From contig NZ_PYGD01000001.1 of NCBI RefSeq assembly GCF_003014535.1, positions 558,001 through 622,000 on the forward strand: a stretch of 64,000 nucleotides of DNA. Direction: 5' to 3'. Positions 8,482 through 14,471 of the stretch are shown piece by piece. This DNA comes from Taibaiella chishuiensis. Its GTDB lineage: Bacteria; Bacteroidota; Bacteroidia; Chitinophagales; Chitinophagaceae. Positions within the stretch are counted from its first letter, which is position 1. Every line of letters starts with the position of its first letter. The notes under the pieces were generated by a model that had not been told where the DNA came from, did no database searches, and was given only the letters and a program-made list of their open reading frames with translations. A program made the translations under genes and the position numbers.

Positions 8482-9229
8482 CGTATATCATTTTTTTAAA
8501 GAAAAGGTCCAGGGACGCTACGGGCCTGGCTTCCGTCTTCAGGGTTCTTGCTTCGGCAATACAACTGTCTGTAACCGCATTGATCCATGCATGCAGCGCC
8601 TCGTCTACATGGATCACAGCGCCTTCGGGCGCCAGGGCCTTCTGCGCGATCAGGTCTTTTACGGTATGCTGTAACGACCGGGGTAACAGTTGCGACAGGG
8701 TACCGATATCCATGGGTGCAATTGTTTTGCGGGTGGCACACCATTGGGCTGCCAGCAAAGGCCGCAGGATATAAAACAGCTTTTTTATCTTCAGGCTGCC
8801 ATCGGCTCCGAGCGCTTCCATAGCGCCTTTGGCGATACCCAGGTAATGGTGGATGGAGGTACGGGCATCGAAGTACTGTGCACATAAGGGCCATAAGGCC
8901 TCTTTAAAGCCCGGCGTCTCGCGGTATACCACCGGCGATTGCAACCATTCCAGCGGTGTGGCATTCGAACGCGCAATCAGTCTTAAAGTTTTCCGCAGGT
9001 CCCAGCCGTTGCTATCCAGATCGCCGTTGATGGCGAGATCCAGGTTTTCGGTCGCCTCATAGATCTTCAGGTAATGATCTAAAGGTTGCTGGTATATGAA
9101 ACGCAAATCGTAGTCGCTGTCCGGCGAAGCAAAGCCCCAGCCGCGGCTTCCCGACTCGCAGGCATACAGTATTTTCACGTTGTGTTGCCGTTCTACCTGT
9201 TCCAGGTGTTGGGCTATTTCCTTTTGCAT
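8465..9229 (-). CDS. YcgL-superfamily nucleotidyltransferase
   Basis: A 254-residue protein with CESGSRGWGF (residues 24-33) and SPDSDYDLRF (D37 and D39), the GS...DxD core of COG3541-like nucleotidyltransferases. A NGDLDSNGWDLRK segment then gives a third acidic site, and a helical C-terminal domain follows. It is shorter than the next gene's product and clearly a distant relative rather than a recent duplicate. It lies 33 bp after the preceding gene in the operon. Confidence 0.8.
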   Translation of the reverse strand: MQKEIAQHLEQVERQHNVKILYACESGSRGWGFASPDSDYDLRFIYQQPLDHYLKIYEATENLDLAINGDLDSNGWDLRKTLRLIARSNATPLEWLQSPVVYRETPGFKEALWPLCAQYFDARTSIHHYLGIAKGAMEALGADGSLKIKKLFYILRPLLAAQWCATRKTIAPMDIGTLSQLLPRSLQHTVKDLIAQKALAPEGAVIHVDEALHAWINAVTDSCIAEARTLKTEARPVASLDLFFKKMIYDDDDR

Positions 9230-9262
9230 GGTCTCATTTTTTACCCGGGATTTACCCGGTTG

Positions 9263-9970
9263 CTATTCTTCGGTTGTGGTCATATGCGGTACCCGTTGTT
9301 CCAGCCGGCTGATAAACCTAACCAGCATATCGTTCAGGGCATGGGTCTGTACCGGTGTTTTACGCTGCAGGTAATCGCTTAACTGCGGGTAGTAAAGGGC
9401 AATCCGGTTTTTGGTATAAAGTTCGATACCGGTATCCAGCGCCAGGGTCTGTCCCAGTTGAAAGGCCGCCAGTTTCCGGATATCTTCCGGCTTATAGCCC
9501 TTCGCGGTTGCTTCGACCTGTCCGAAATCGATGGTCTTTAAAGCCGCTATGCGCTGGTGTATGCCGCGCTGTAAGGCCTGCTTCACGGTTGCGCGAAAAA
9601 CCGTCCGGGTCAATGCGCTAAGCAGCATACGTGTGCAACGTATAAACTTCAGGTCGGTATTACGCGGCAGGCGTTGCCGGATCTGGGGTTCAAAATCCTG
9701 CTGGTGCAGGGCATAGGTAACGTATAATGCATTGTTCAGTTCGTCGGTAGTGCCTTTATATACCTGCAACAGGCTGCCATGGGCTGTTACAGCAAGGTTG
9801 GCATTCAGGCGCCGGTGATCATGGGTATTGTGCCGATGCGCTTCTGCCAGCGATTTACACCATTGACTCCTCGCTTCGATAGTTGCCGGCAATTCCGGCA
9901 CGAAAAACACAATGTCCCGGTCGCTCGAATCTTCAGACCCGAAATATTGGTAAATGATACGGGTTTCCAT
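9263..9970 (-). CDS. Divergent nucleotidyltransferase-like protein
   Basis: A 235-residue protein. A compact core appears at the very N-terminus (YFGSEDSSDRDIVFF, residues 9-23, with D17 and D19). The usual helix between GS and DxD is unusually short here. Asn- and Arg-rich helical segments follow. The assignment rests on this motif and on the four other nucleotidyltransferase-like neighbours, so it is less certain than theirs. It may be an inactive or regulatory member. It is placed 12 bp downstream of the exonuclease gene. Confidence 0.55.
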   Translation of the reverse strand: METRIIYQYFGSEDSSDRDIVFFVPELPATIEARSQWCKSLAEAHRHNTHDHRRLNANLAVTAHGSLLQVYKGTTDELNNALYVTYALHQQDFEPQIRQRLPRNTDLKFIRCTRMLLSALTRTVFRATVKQALQRGIHQRIAALKTIDFGQVEATAKGYKPEDIRKLAAFQLGQTLALDTGIELYTKNRIALYYPQLSDYLQRKTPVQTHALNDMLVRFISRLEQRVPHMTTTEE

Positions 9971-9982
9971 GTTTCCTAAGAT

Positions 9983-10528
9983 TTAATGCTGCAGGCACCA
10001 CCACAATATTTTAGCAATGTTGCGGGCATCGTCCACACCGCGGTGATGCGTGCCTTCGAGCGGCATACCCAGCTCCTCCAGTGCACCGTTCATGCCCAGC
10101 TTCCGGCTTAAGCCGCGGCGTTGCACAAACAGCTCTTTTACATTAATATGATCCTGCGACAGGGGATAGTCCACATTGCGCATACGGCATTGCCCGCTCA
10201 TCATCTTCAGATCGTAGGCGCCATAACTTGCCCAGGTATATTGTTGGGCTTCGTAGGTGCTGCGCAAGGCTTTGCAGGCCTGGTCGAACGGAATGCCTTC
10301 TGCAGCCAGCATAGCGGGGGTAATAGTGGTAAGCCTGGTACAGAACCCGCTTACTGCCGAACGTTCGGGCCGCACGAGTATGCCTTTGTTACCGGTAATA
10401 TCACCCGTAACGGTATCCAGCACACAAATGCCGATCTCGATGATCTCGTTGACCTGGCCTTTGGGCGGCTGGCCTTCCCAGCAGGTCGCTTCAAGATCGA
10501 TAACGATTATCTTATGGGTCGTCTTCAT
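9983..10528 (-). CDS. DEDDh 3'-5' exonuclease (ERI-1/KapD-like)
   Basis: A 181-residue protein, almost entirely one exonuclease domain. Exo I is VIDLEATCW (D11, E13), Exo II lies in ASYGAYDLKMM, and Exo III is HHRGVDDARN, with the histidine that defines the DEDDh class. ERI-1-like enzymes trim the 3' ends of structured RNAs. In this operon it could trim damaged 3' tails before nucleotidyl addition or ligation. Its start overlaps the end of the S24/S26-like gene by 4 bp. Confidence 0.85.
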   Translation of the reverse strand: MKTTHKIIVIDLEATCWEGQPPKGQVNEIIEIGICVLDTVTGDITGNKGILVRPERSAVSGFCTRLTTITPAMLAAEGIPFDQACKALRSTYEAQQYTWASYGAYDLKMMSGQCRMRNVDYPLSQDHINVKELFVQRRGLSRKLGMNGALEELGMPLEGTHHRGVDDARNIAKILWWCLQH

Positions 10529-10857
10529 CGTGTTCCTCCTCTTTCAAATATAATTTTCTGTTGGTATTCGGCTTGTATTACCCGGCCGTAGATCAGGCGG
10601 GTCCAGCCATTTTCATAACCATGGTTATTCGCAATGAGGAATCCTTTATTCGCATCGGTCTTCACGATCTTATGCGCATCTATATAGCGGCCTTTTACTT
10701 TACAGAATACGATATCGCCGATATCGTACTGTTCGGCCTTTTCGAAGGTAAGCAGGCTCCCGCTTTTCAGGATCGGCAGCATGGAACTGCCAAAGGCTTT
10801 CATTTTACCGGTCCCGGCGCTTTCGAGCGCCGCTTTCAGTCTTTCAAATTTATTCAT
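10525..10857 (-). CDS. Small S24/S26-peptidase-like protein
   Basis: A 110-residue protein. KAFGSSMLPILKSGSLLTF followed by YDIGDIVFCKV and DAHKIVK matches the fold core shared by LexA/UmuD-type S24 peptidases and signal peptidase I. The candidate nucleophile is a serine in GSSM and the base may be a lysine in HKIVK. There is no DNA-binding domain and no membrane segment, so it is neither a complete repressor nor a normal signal peptidase. It may act on a partner protein in the island. The target is unknown. Confidence 0.65.
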   Translation of the reverse strand: MNKFERLKAALESAGTGKMKAFGSSMLPILKSGSLLTFEKAEQYDIGDIVFCKVKGRYIDAHKIVKTDANKGFLIANNHGYENGWTRLIYGRVIQAEYQQKIIFERGGTR

Positions 10858-10921
10858 TTTATTTCTGTTCGGGCATACCGGCGGGTGTGCTTGATCAACC
10901 CGCCGGCAACCGCGTATTATT

Positions 10922-12019
10922 TTATTGTTTTAAAAAGATCTGCCGTAACTGATCCACGATCTGTCCACCTCCCGACAAACTGATCGTATTGATCTTCTCG
11001 GCTATTTTTTCCACGTACTCCATTTCCTTCAGTTTATACAACATCGTATTCTCTTCCATCAATTTGGCGGTGTTCAGCAAGCTACGGGTCGAGGCTGTTT
11101 CCTCTCTACGCGTAATGATATTGGCCTGTGCCTTTTTCTCAGCGATCAATACCTGGTTCATGATCTCTTTGATATCGCCGGGCAGTATGATATCCTTTAC
11201 ACCGCAGTGCAGCAATTCAATACCCAGCTCTTTGGCCTGTACCGCGCAGTTGGCCAATACCGCATCAGCGATCTGCTCTTTGCTCTCCATCAGTTCGTCG
11301 AGCGATAATTTACCGGTAAAAGCCCGCAGGGCAAGCTGCATCAATACGTACAATTGTTTATCATATTCTTTATTGTCCATCAATGCACGTTTGATATCGG
11401 CCACCCGGTACTGTATGGTAAAGTTTACCCGCAGCTGCGCCTTATCCCGGGTCAGGATCTCCTGGCCATTCACCTCGAGCTGCTGCTGCCGCATATCCGC
11501 TTTACCGATATGCAGGGTAATGCTGTTTTTCCACCAGTAATAATTACCCGGCTCCAATACCTGTTCGAAATTGCCGCCGATAAACAGCAAGGCTTTTTCA
11601 TAGGCTTCTACTTTGTAGCTACGTACCCAGGCCGCCAGCGGCGCCTTTTCCAGCAGGTTGCGGTCGATAGTGACATCGATTTCAAGCGCAGCTGTATGCG
11701 CATGCACGAATGTTTCGCGGTTAATACCGTTCCAGTACATATACTTACCCGGCGCCAGCACCTGTTTAAAATTCCGGTTCTGGTATACCAGCACGATCCC
11801 GTTATCCGGCACTTCCACCACGGTAACGGCTGCGGCAAAGTCTTCATGTTGCAGCAACACATCGGCGTTGGCTTGGGTGTAGAATGGCTTGGCCATATCG
11901 TACACTTCCAGCTGCTCGCCAAAGCCCAGCCGGTATTTGCCTTCTTTTACTACGTTTTTTAAGGCGCCGTTCTTAAAGATCAAACCGATATGGTTGGCGA
12001 TGATGGTTACTTTTTTCAT
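10922..12019 (-). CDS. Slipin/SPFH (band 7) domain protein
   Basis: A 365-residue protein with two half-repeats of an ALLFIGGNFEQVLEPGNYYWW / GIVLVYQNRNFKQVLAPGKY type ahead of a band-7 core (IDVTIDRNLL..., ILTRDKAQLRVNFTIQYRV). A coiled C-terminal part (IAEKKAQANIITRREETA) is typical of SPFH oligomers. No hydrophobic N-terminal anchor is obvious. Slipins recur in rtc/Ro60-type RNA-repair operons of other bacteria; their role there is unknown. It is the first protein gene of operon B and is preceded by a long structured leader. Confidence 0.82.
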   Translation of the reverse strand: MKKVTIIANHIGLIFKNGALKNVVKEGKYRLGFGEQLEVYDMAKPFYTQANADVLLQHEDFAAAVTVVEVPDNGIVLVYQNRNFKQVLAPGKYMYWNGINRETFVHAHTAALEIDVTIDRNLLEKAPLAAWVRSYKVEAYEKALLFIGGNFEQVLEPGNYYWWKNSITLHIGKADMRQQQLEVNGQEILTRDKAQLRVNFTIQYRVADIKRALMDNKEYDKQLYVLMQLALRAFTGKLSLDELMESKEQIADAVLANCAVQAKELGIELLHCGVKDIILPGDIKEIMNQVLIAEKKAQANIITRREETASTRSLLNTAKLMEENTMLYKLKEMEYVEKIAEKINTISLSGGGQIVDQLRQIFLKQ

Positions 12020-12148
12020 GATATTGTTTTTTTTACGATTAATGGTTGTTTTAATAAAGCACGGTATAAGTCTGTCTATTCCTGTTATGCGGAGACGAAG
12101 CGCGAAGCGGGGCGTGACCGCGGTCCGGAGCCGTTCCTTTTCTTTTCA

Positions 12149-12324
12149 CCTGTTGCAACCGGGGTTGCGCAGGTTAAGGTAGCGGAACAGCGCTTTGCCG
12201 GGAACGTCCTGGTCTTGCTGGTCTGCAAAGCATCAAGCGAACTACCTTGTTAAAGACCGGGGTCTTTAACCGGGCTGGACGGGCTTATACCGTGCCGGTT
12301 AATGGGTGCCGGCCCGGGGCCGGC
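12149..12324 (-). other. Three successive GC-rich hairpins with CCCCGG apex in the operon B leader
   Basis: Three strong inverted repeats lie between the tRNA-like array and the slipin gene: 12149-12173 (CCTG/CAGG outside GCAACC/GGTTGC), 12249-12270 (10-bp GTTAAAGACC/GGTCTTTAAC with no spare loop bases beyond GG) and 12308-12324 (7-bp GCCGGCC/GGCCGGC). On the minus strand all three have CCCCGG at the tip. None is followed by a T run, so they are more likely RNA structure or processing elements than terminators. Confidence 0.55.
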
Positions 12325-12332
12325 TTGCTTTG

Positions 12333-12491
12333 AAGTGGATCCTCAAATCCAGTGCGTCTACCACTTTCGCCATCCGGCTATGACACCGGGCAGGAATCGA
12401 ACCTGCTGTTAAGGCTGTGCTCTACCAGTTGAGCTATCAATCGCGAGCAGGACTCGAACCTGCAACCTCAGCATCCGTAGACAAGCCACTT
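12333..12491 (-). ncRNA. Tandem array of circularly permuted tRNA-like modules
   Basis: On the minus strand the order is T-arm (12447-12463), short cap, D-arm (12419-12435), T-arm (12390-12406), capped acceptor-like stem CCGG/CCGG (12374-12389), Leu-type D-arm (12354-12371), then an anticodon-like hairpin (12336-12351). T-arms are perfect 5-bp stems with TTCGANT loops. D-arms have the AGCTCAACTGGTAGAGC and GTGGTAGACGC patterns of real tRNAs. In each unit the T-arm precedes the D-arm and the acceptor stem is closed by a loop, the reverse of a tRNA. AAGTGG/CCACTT can close the whole 159-nt domain. No unit can be a functional tRNA. Confidence 0.8.
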
Positions 12492-12657
12492 ATCCCTTTC
12501 CAGCATATAACAGCGCAGGGCGCTGCCACACTATGTAGCCCTACAGAAACTACCAACAAAGGGGCGGGGTATAAGCGCACCTGCCATTCCCTCCCGGGAA
12601 TATTATGAAGCACTCCTGTGCATTTATGTAAAGAACTTTAGTACCGTTGCCGGTAAT

Positions 12658-12666
12658 GCAAAAATG
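12658..12666 (-). promoter_or_regulatory. -7 box for the tRNA-like array/operon B transcript
   Basis: The minus strand reads CATTTTTGC (yAnnTTTGY) followed by ATTA, within GGCCATTTTTGCATTA. The Ro60 promoter has the almost identical GGCCATCTTTGCATTA. The box is 8 bp from the palindrome at 12675-12697. Transcription from here would run through the tRNA-like array into the slipin gene. Confidence 0.65.
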
Positions 12667-12674
12667 GCCGCAGT

Positions 12675-12697
12675 GCTACGCAGCACATTTGCGCAGC
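12675..12697. promoter_or_regulatory. Island operator, site 2
   Basis: GCTACGCAG-CACAT-TTGCGCAGC, with the same half-sites and the same 5-bp spacer as the perfect copy at 4023. An A5T8 tract follows on the promoter-distal side, as at sites 1 and 4. Confidence 0.75.
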
Positions 12698-12786
12698 GAA
12701 AAATTTTTTTTGCTTTTTCTTACAGATAATTGATAACCAGCAAATAAAATTTATTAATGGTTTAAAAAAGACGACTGCCGCAAACA

Positions 12787-12809
12787 ACTACGCAGCTACA
12801 ATGCGTAGT
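12787..12809. promoter_or_regulatory. Island operator, site 3
   Basis: ACTACGCAG-CTACA-ATGCGTAGT, with 8-bp perfect arms (ACTACGCA/TGCGTAGT). It lies about 90 bp upstream of the lipoprotein gene on the plus strand and back-to-back with site 2, so the lipoprotein-DUF4180 pair is probably part of the same regulon. Confidence 0.75.
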
Positions 12810-12896
12810 TACAAAGAGCCTTGGTCTTTGCCGCGCTCTTTTTGCATTGTCTTTAATAGCTTTGAACACCGGAATTCACCATTTAAACCCATTGCG

Positions 12897-13676
12897 ATGT
12901 ACTCTTTTCGTCTTCCTGTTTTTCCAGGTGTTAGCGCTGTGCTCTGTTTCCTTGCCCTGTGCACGACGGCCTGCAAACAGCAGTCCGGCACCGGCGATCT
13001 TCCCTCATCCGGGAAGCCCGGGGTTACGGATACCACAACGTTACCCACAGGAAAAACCGCGGTAGCCGATACCACGACGGCAGGCGGTAAGCCTTTTCCC
13101 CTGCAAGGCAAAACGCCCGGAGATTTCATTCCAGCGGGTTACGAAGCCGCCCTGGAGGCCGAAGGCTTTCTGGATAAGGATCCCTTACCCGATTATGTGA
13201 TGGTATTGAATAAGAAAAGTGAACCGGCGGCAGCCCGGGCCTGCCTGGTATTAACCGGGGCGCCGGGTGGCGGCTACCGGCTCGCCCATACTTCTTACCG
13301 GGCCGTACAACCAGCCTTTACACCCGATGGCTATCCCATCTACGATACGGAAGACATGGGCATCAAAGACCATACGCTGTTATTCGACAGCTATAGCCCG
13401 GGGCCGGCGGGTAACCTCAGCGCCGAATACCGGTACGAAAACAACAGCCTGGTACTAGTCGCTATTCATACCTATAATATGGGTGCAGGCAGTCATACCG
13501 AAATCAGCTATAACCCGGCCAGCGGCCTGTATGAGCAAACGGTAACCAATACCATGACGGATAGCATGAGCTCCGAAACCACTACGGGCAACTACCGGCA
13601 ACCTAGACTGCTGTTTGAAGACGCCAGCCCGCTGGATATTATACACCAGGCCTACGACAAGGCCAATGTGCAATAA
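12897..13676 (+). CDS. Predicted lipoprotein, unknown function, in the repair regulon
   Basis: The ATG at 12897 begins MYSFRLPVFPGVSAVL and leads to an LCTTAC lipobox, so the 259-residue product is an SPII lipoprotein. An upstream in-frame start at 12801 would place non-signal sequence before the lipobox and is rejected. After a Thr/Gly-rich linker the mature part (from about GDFIPAGYEAALEAEGFL) carries repeated acidic segments such as DKDPLPDYVMVLN and YDTEDMGIKDH, reminiscent of proteins that describe a scaled decay of energy. I cannot name a family. It lies downstream of operator site 3. Confidence 0.7.
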   Translation: MYSFRLPVFPGVSAVLCFLALCTTACKQQSGTGDLPSSGKPGVTDTTTLPTGKTAVADTTTAGGKPFPLQGKTPGDFIPAGYEAALEAEGFLDKDPLPDYVMVLNKKSEPAAARACLVLTGAPGGGYRLAHTSYRAVQPAFTPDGYPIYDTEDMGIKDHTLLFDSYSPGPAGNLSAEYRYENNSLVLVAIHTYNMGAGSHTEISYNPASGLYEQTVTNTMTDSMSSETTTGNYRQPRLLFEDASPLDIIHQAYDKANVQ

Positions 13677-13729
13677 GGGGTTTACGGTGCCGGAGAAACC
13701 CTACATTTGCGGGTGTTAAATACAGGATC

Positions 13730-14092
13730 ATGAACATAAGCCTCCATAAGCTACAGGACATAAATATAGCAGAGATCACGGCCGATGGCATACTGGTACA
13801 GGAAGTCCAGGACGGCCTCGACCTGCTGGGCAACCTTTACTACCAGGATGTAGAACGGGTAGTGCTCTATGAACAAAATATAACACCCGCCTTCTTCGAT
13901 CTGAAAAGCGGTATCGCCGGCGAAATACTCCAGAAGTTTACCAACTACCGGGTAAAGCTGGCGATTGTAGGCGCATGGGCAAAGTATGAAAGCAAAAACC
14001 TGCAGGACTTCTTTTATGAAAGCAACAAAGGCCGCCAGGTTAATTTTGTAGGCACGCTGGAGCAGGCGCTGGATGCGCTTTCCAGCAAATAA
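13730..14092 (+). CDS. DUF4180 domain protein
   Basis: A 120-residue protein that looks like a complete DUF4180 domain: an ITADGILVQEVQDGLDLLGN start, then VERVVLYEQNITPAFFDL and KLAIVGAWAKYESKNLQDF. DUF4180 resembles STAS-like alpha/beta proteins and has no settled function. It follows the lipoprotein gene by 53 bp on the same strand and is probably cotranscribed with it. It is enclosed between two minus-strand RNA loci of the repair system. Confidence 0.75.
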   Translation: MNISLHKLQDINIAEITADGILVQEVQDGLDLLGNLYYQDVERVVLYEQNITPAFFDLKSGIAGEILQKFTNYRVKLAIVGAWAKYESKNLQDFFYESNKGRQVNFVGTLEQALDALSSK

Positions 14093-14121
14093 CACATGTC
14101 CCGTTTTATCCAAACCCAAAA

Positions 14122-14142
14122 GAGCCTGCATCAAGCAGGCTC
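14122..14142. terminator. Bidirectional hairpin terminator between DUF4180 and Y RNA 2
   Basis: A perfect 8-bp stem GAGCCTGC/GCAGGCTC with an ATCAA loop. The plus strand continues CTGTTTTC and the minus strand continues TTTTGGGTTT. It would stop both the DUF4180 transcript and any read-through from the Y RNA locus. Confidence 0.65.
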
Positions 14143-14174
14143 CTGTTTTCAAGGGATGGTGGGGGCTGTTCTTT

Positions 14175-14317
14175 AAAAAAGGTACAGGGCAATGGGCGAC
14201 TAAGCGATCCTGCTCTACCACTGAGCTACAGCACTATAACGGGTATAGTCCTGGCGGGATTCGAACCCGCGGCCCGGCGTTCCCTAAACGAAGTAACACT
14301 TGTCTACGGCACCTGTA
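14175..14317 (-). ncRNA. Y RNA 2, with a permuted tRNA-like domain (YrlA-like)
   Basis: About 143 nt. The basal stem TACAGG/CCTGTA, the internal loop TGCCGTA/GCCCATTGC and the stem GACAAGTG/CGCTTAGTC (one bulged A) form a bulged Y-RNA stem. The apical part is a tRNA mimic: a T-arm GCGGG-TTCGAAT-CCCGC (14254-14270), an acceptor-like stem (CAG/CTG then ACTATA/TATAGT, closed by CCCGT, 14229-14253) and a D-arm TAGCTCAGTGGTAGAGCA. The 3' end is a T6 run at 14175-14180. Bacterial Y RNAs encoded next to Ro60 commonly include one with a tRNA-like domain, and this matches that class. Confidence 0.85.
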
Positions 14318-14331
14318 TATTTGTATGTTAT

Positions 14332-14463
14332 AAAAAGCCGGGCAATAGCCGACAAACGACCATCGTTGTTTTGTTTAAACTAACCGGGTGCTACCCGGTG
14401 CAGGTTCAGCCTGCATCTACGGCGTTAAGGGTGCGAAGTAACGCTTGCCTACGGCACCGGCTT
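14332..14463 (-). ncRNA. Y RNA 1 (YrlB-like), immediately downstream of Ro60
   Basis: About 132 nt, beginning 9 nt after the Ro60 stop codon. The basal stem AAGCCGG/CCGGCTT runs into a T5 tail, so the Y stem doubles as terminator. The inner stem is GGCAAGCG/CGTTTGTC. The internal loops TGCCGTA and GGCTATTGC and the apical TTACTTCG are shared with Y RNA 2, whereas the stems differ by compensatory changes. Apically it has a T-arm-like hairpin GCAGG-CTGAA-CCTGC and a 7-bp capped stem ACCGGGT/ACCCGGT, but no D-arm. Confidence 0.82.
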
Positions 14464-14471
14464 TCTTTATC

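Noticed and set aside
12308-12324. A terminator between the tRNA-like array and the slipin gene
   Set aside because: The hairpin is strong but is followed by ACCCATTAACC on the minus strand, not by a T run.
12354-12463. One or more tRNA genes (Leu-like 5' half, two T-arms)
   Set aside because: No complete cloverleaf can be formed in the correct order. The units are permuted and lack paired acceptor ends.
12417-12608. A plus-strand open frame through the tRNA-like array
   Set aside because: It is the familiar false frame that arises from tRNA-like DNA (SRAGLEPATSA-type translation) and has no ribosome site.
14211-14270. A tRNA gene call (T-arm and D-arm matches)
   Set aside because: The T-arm comes before the D-arm, the acceptor stem is closed by a loop and there is no anticodon arm. 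It is part of Y RNA 2.
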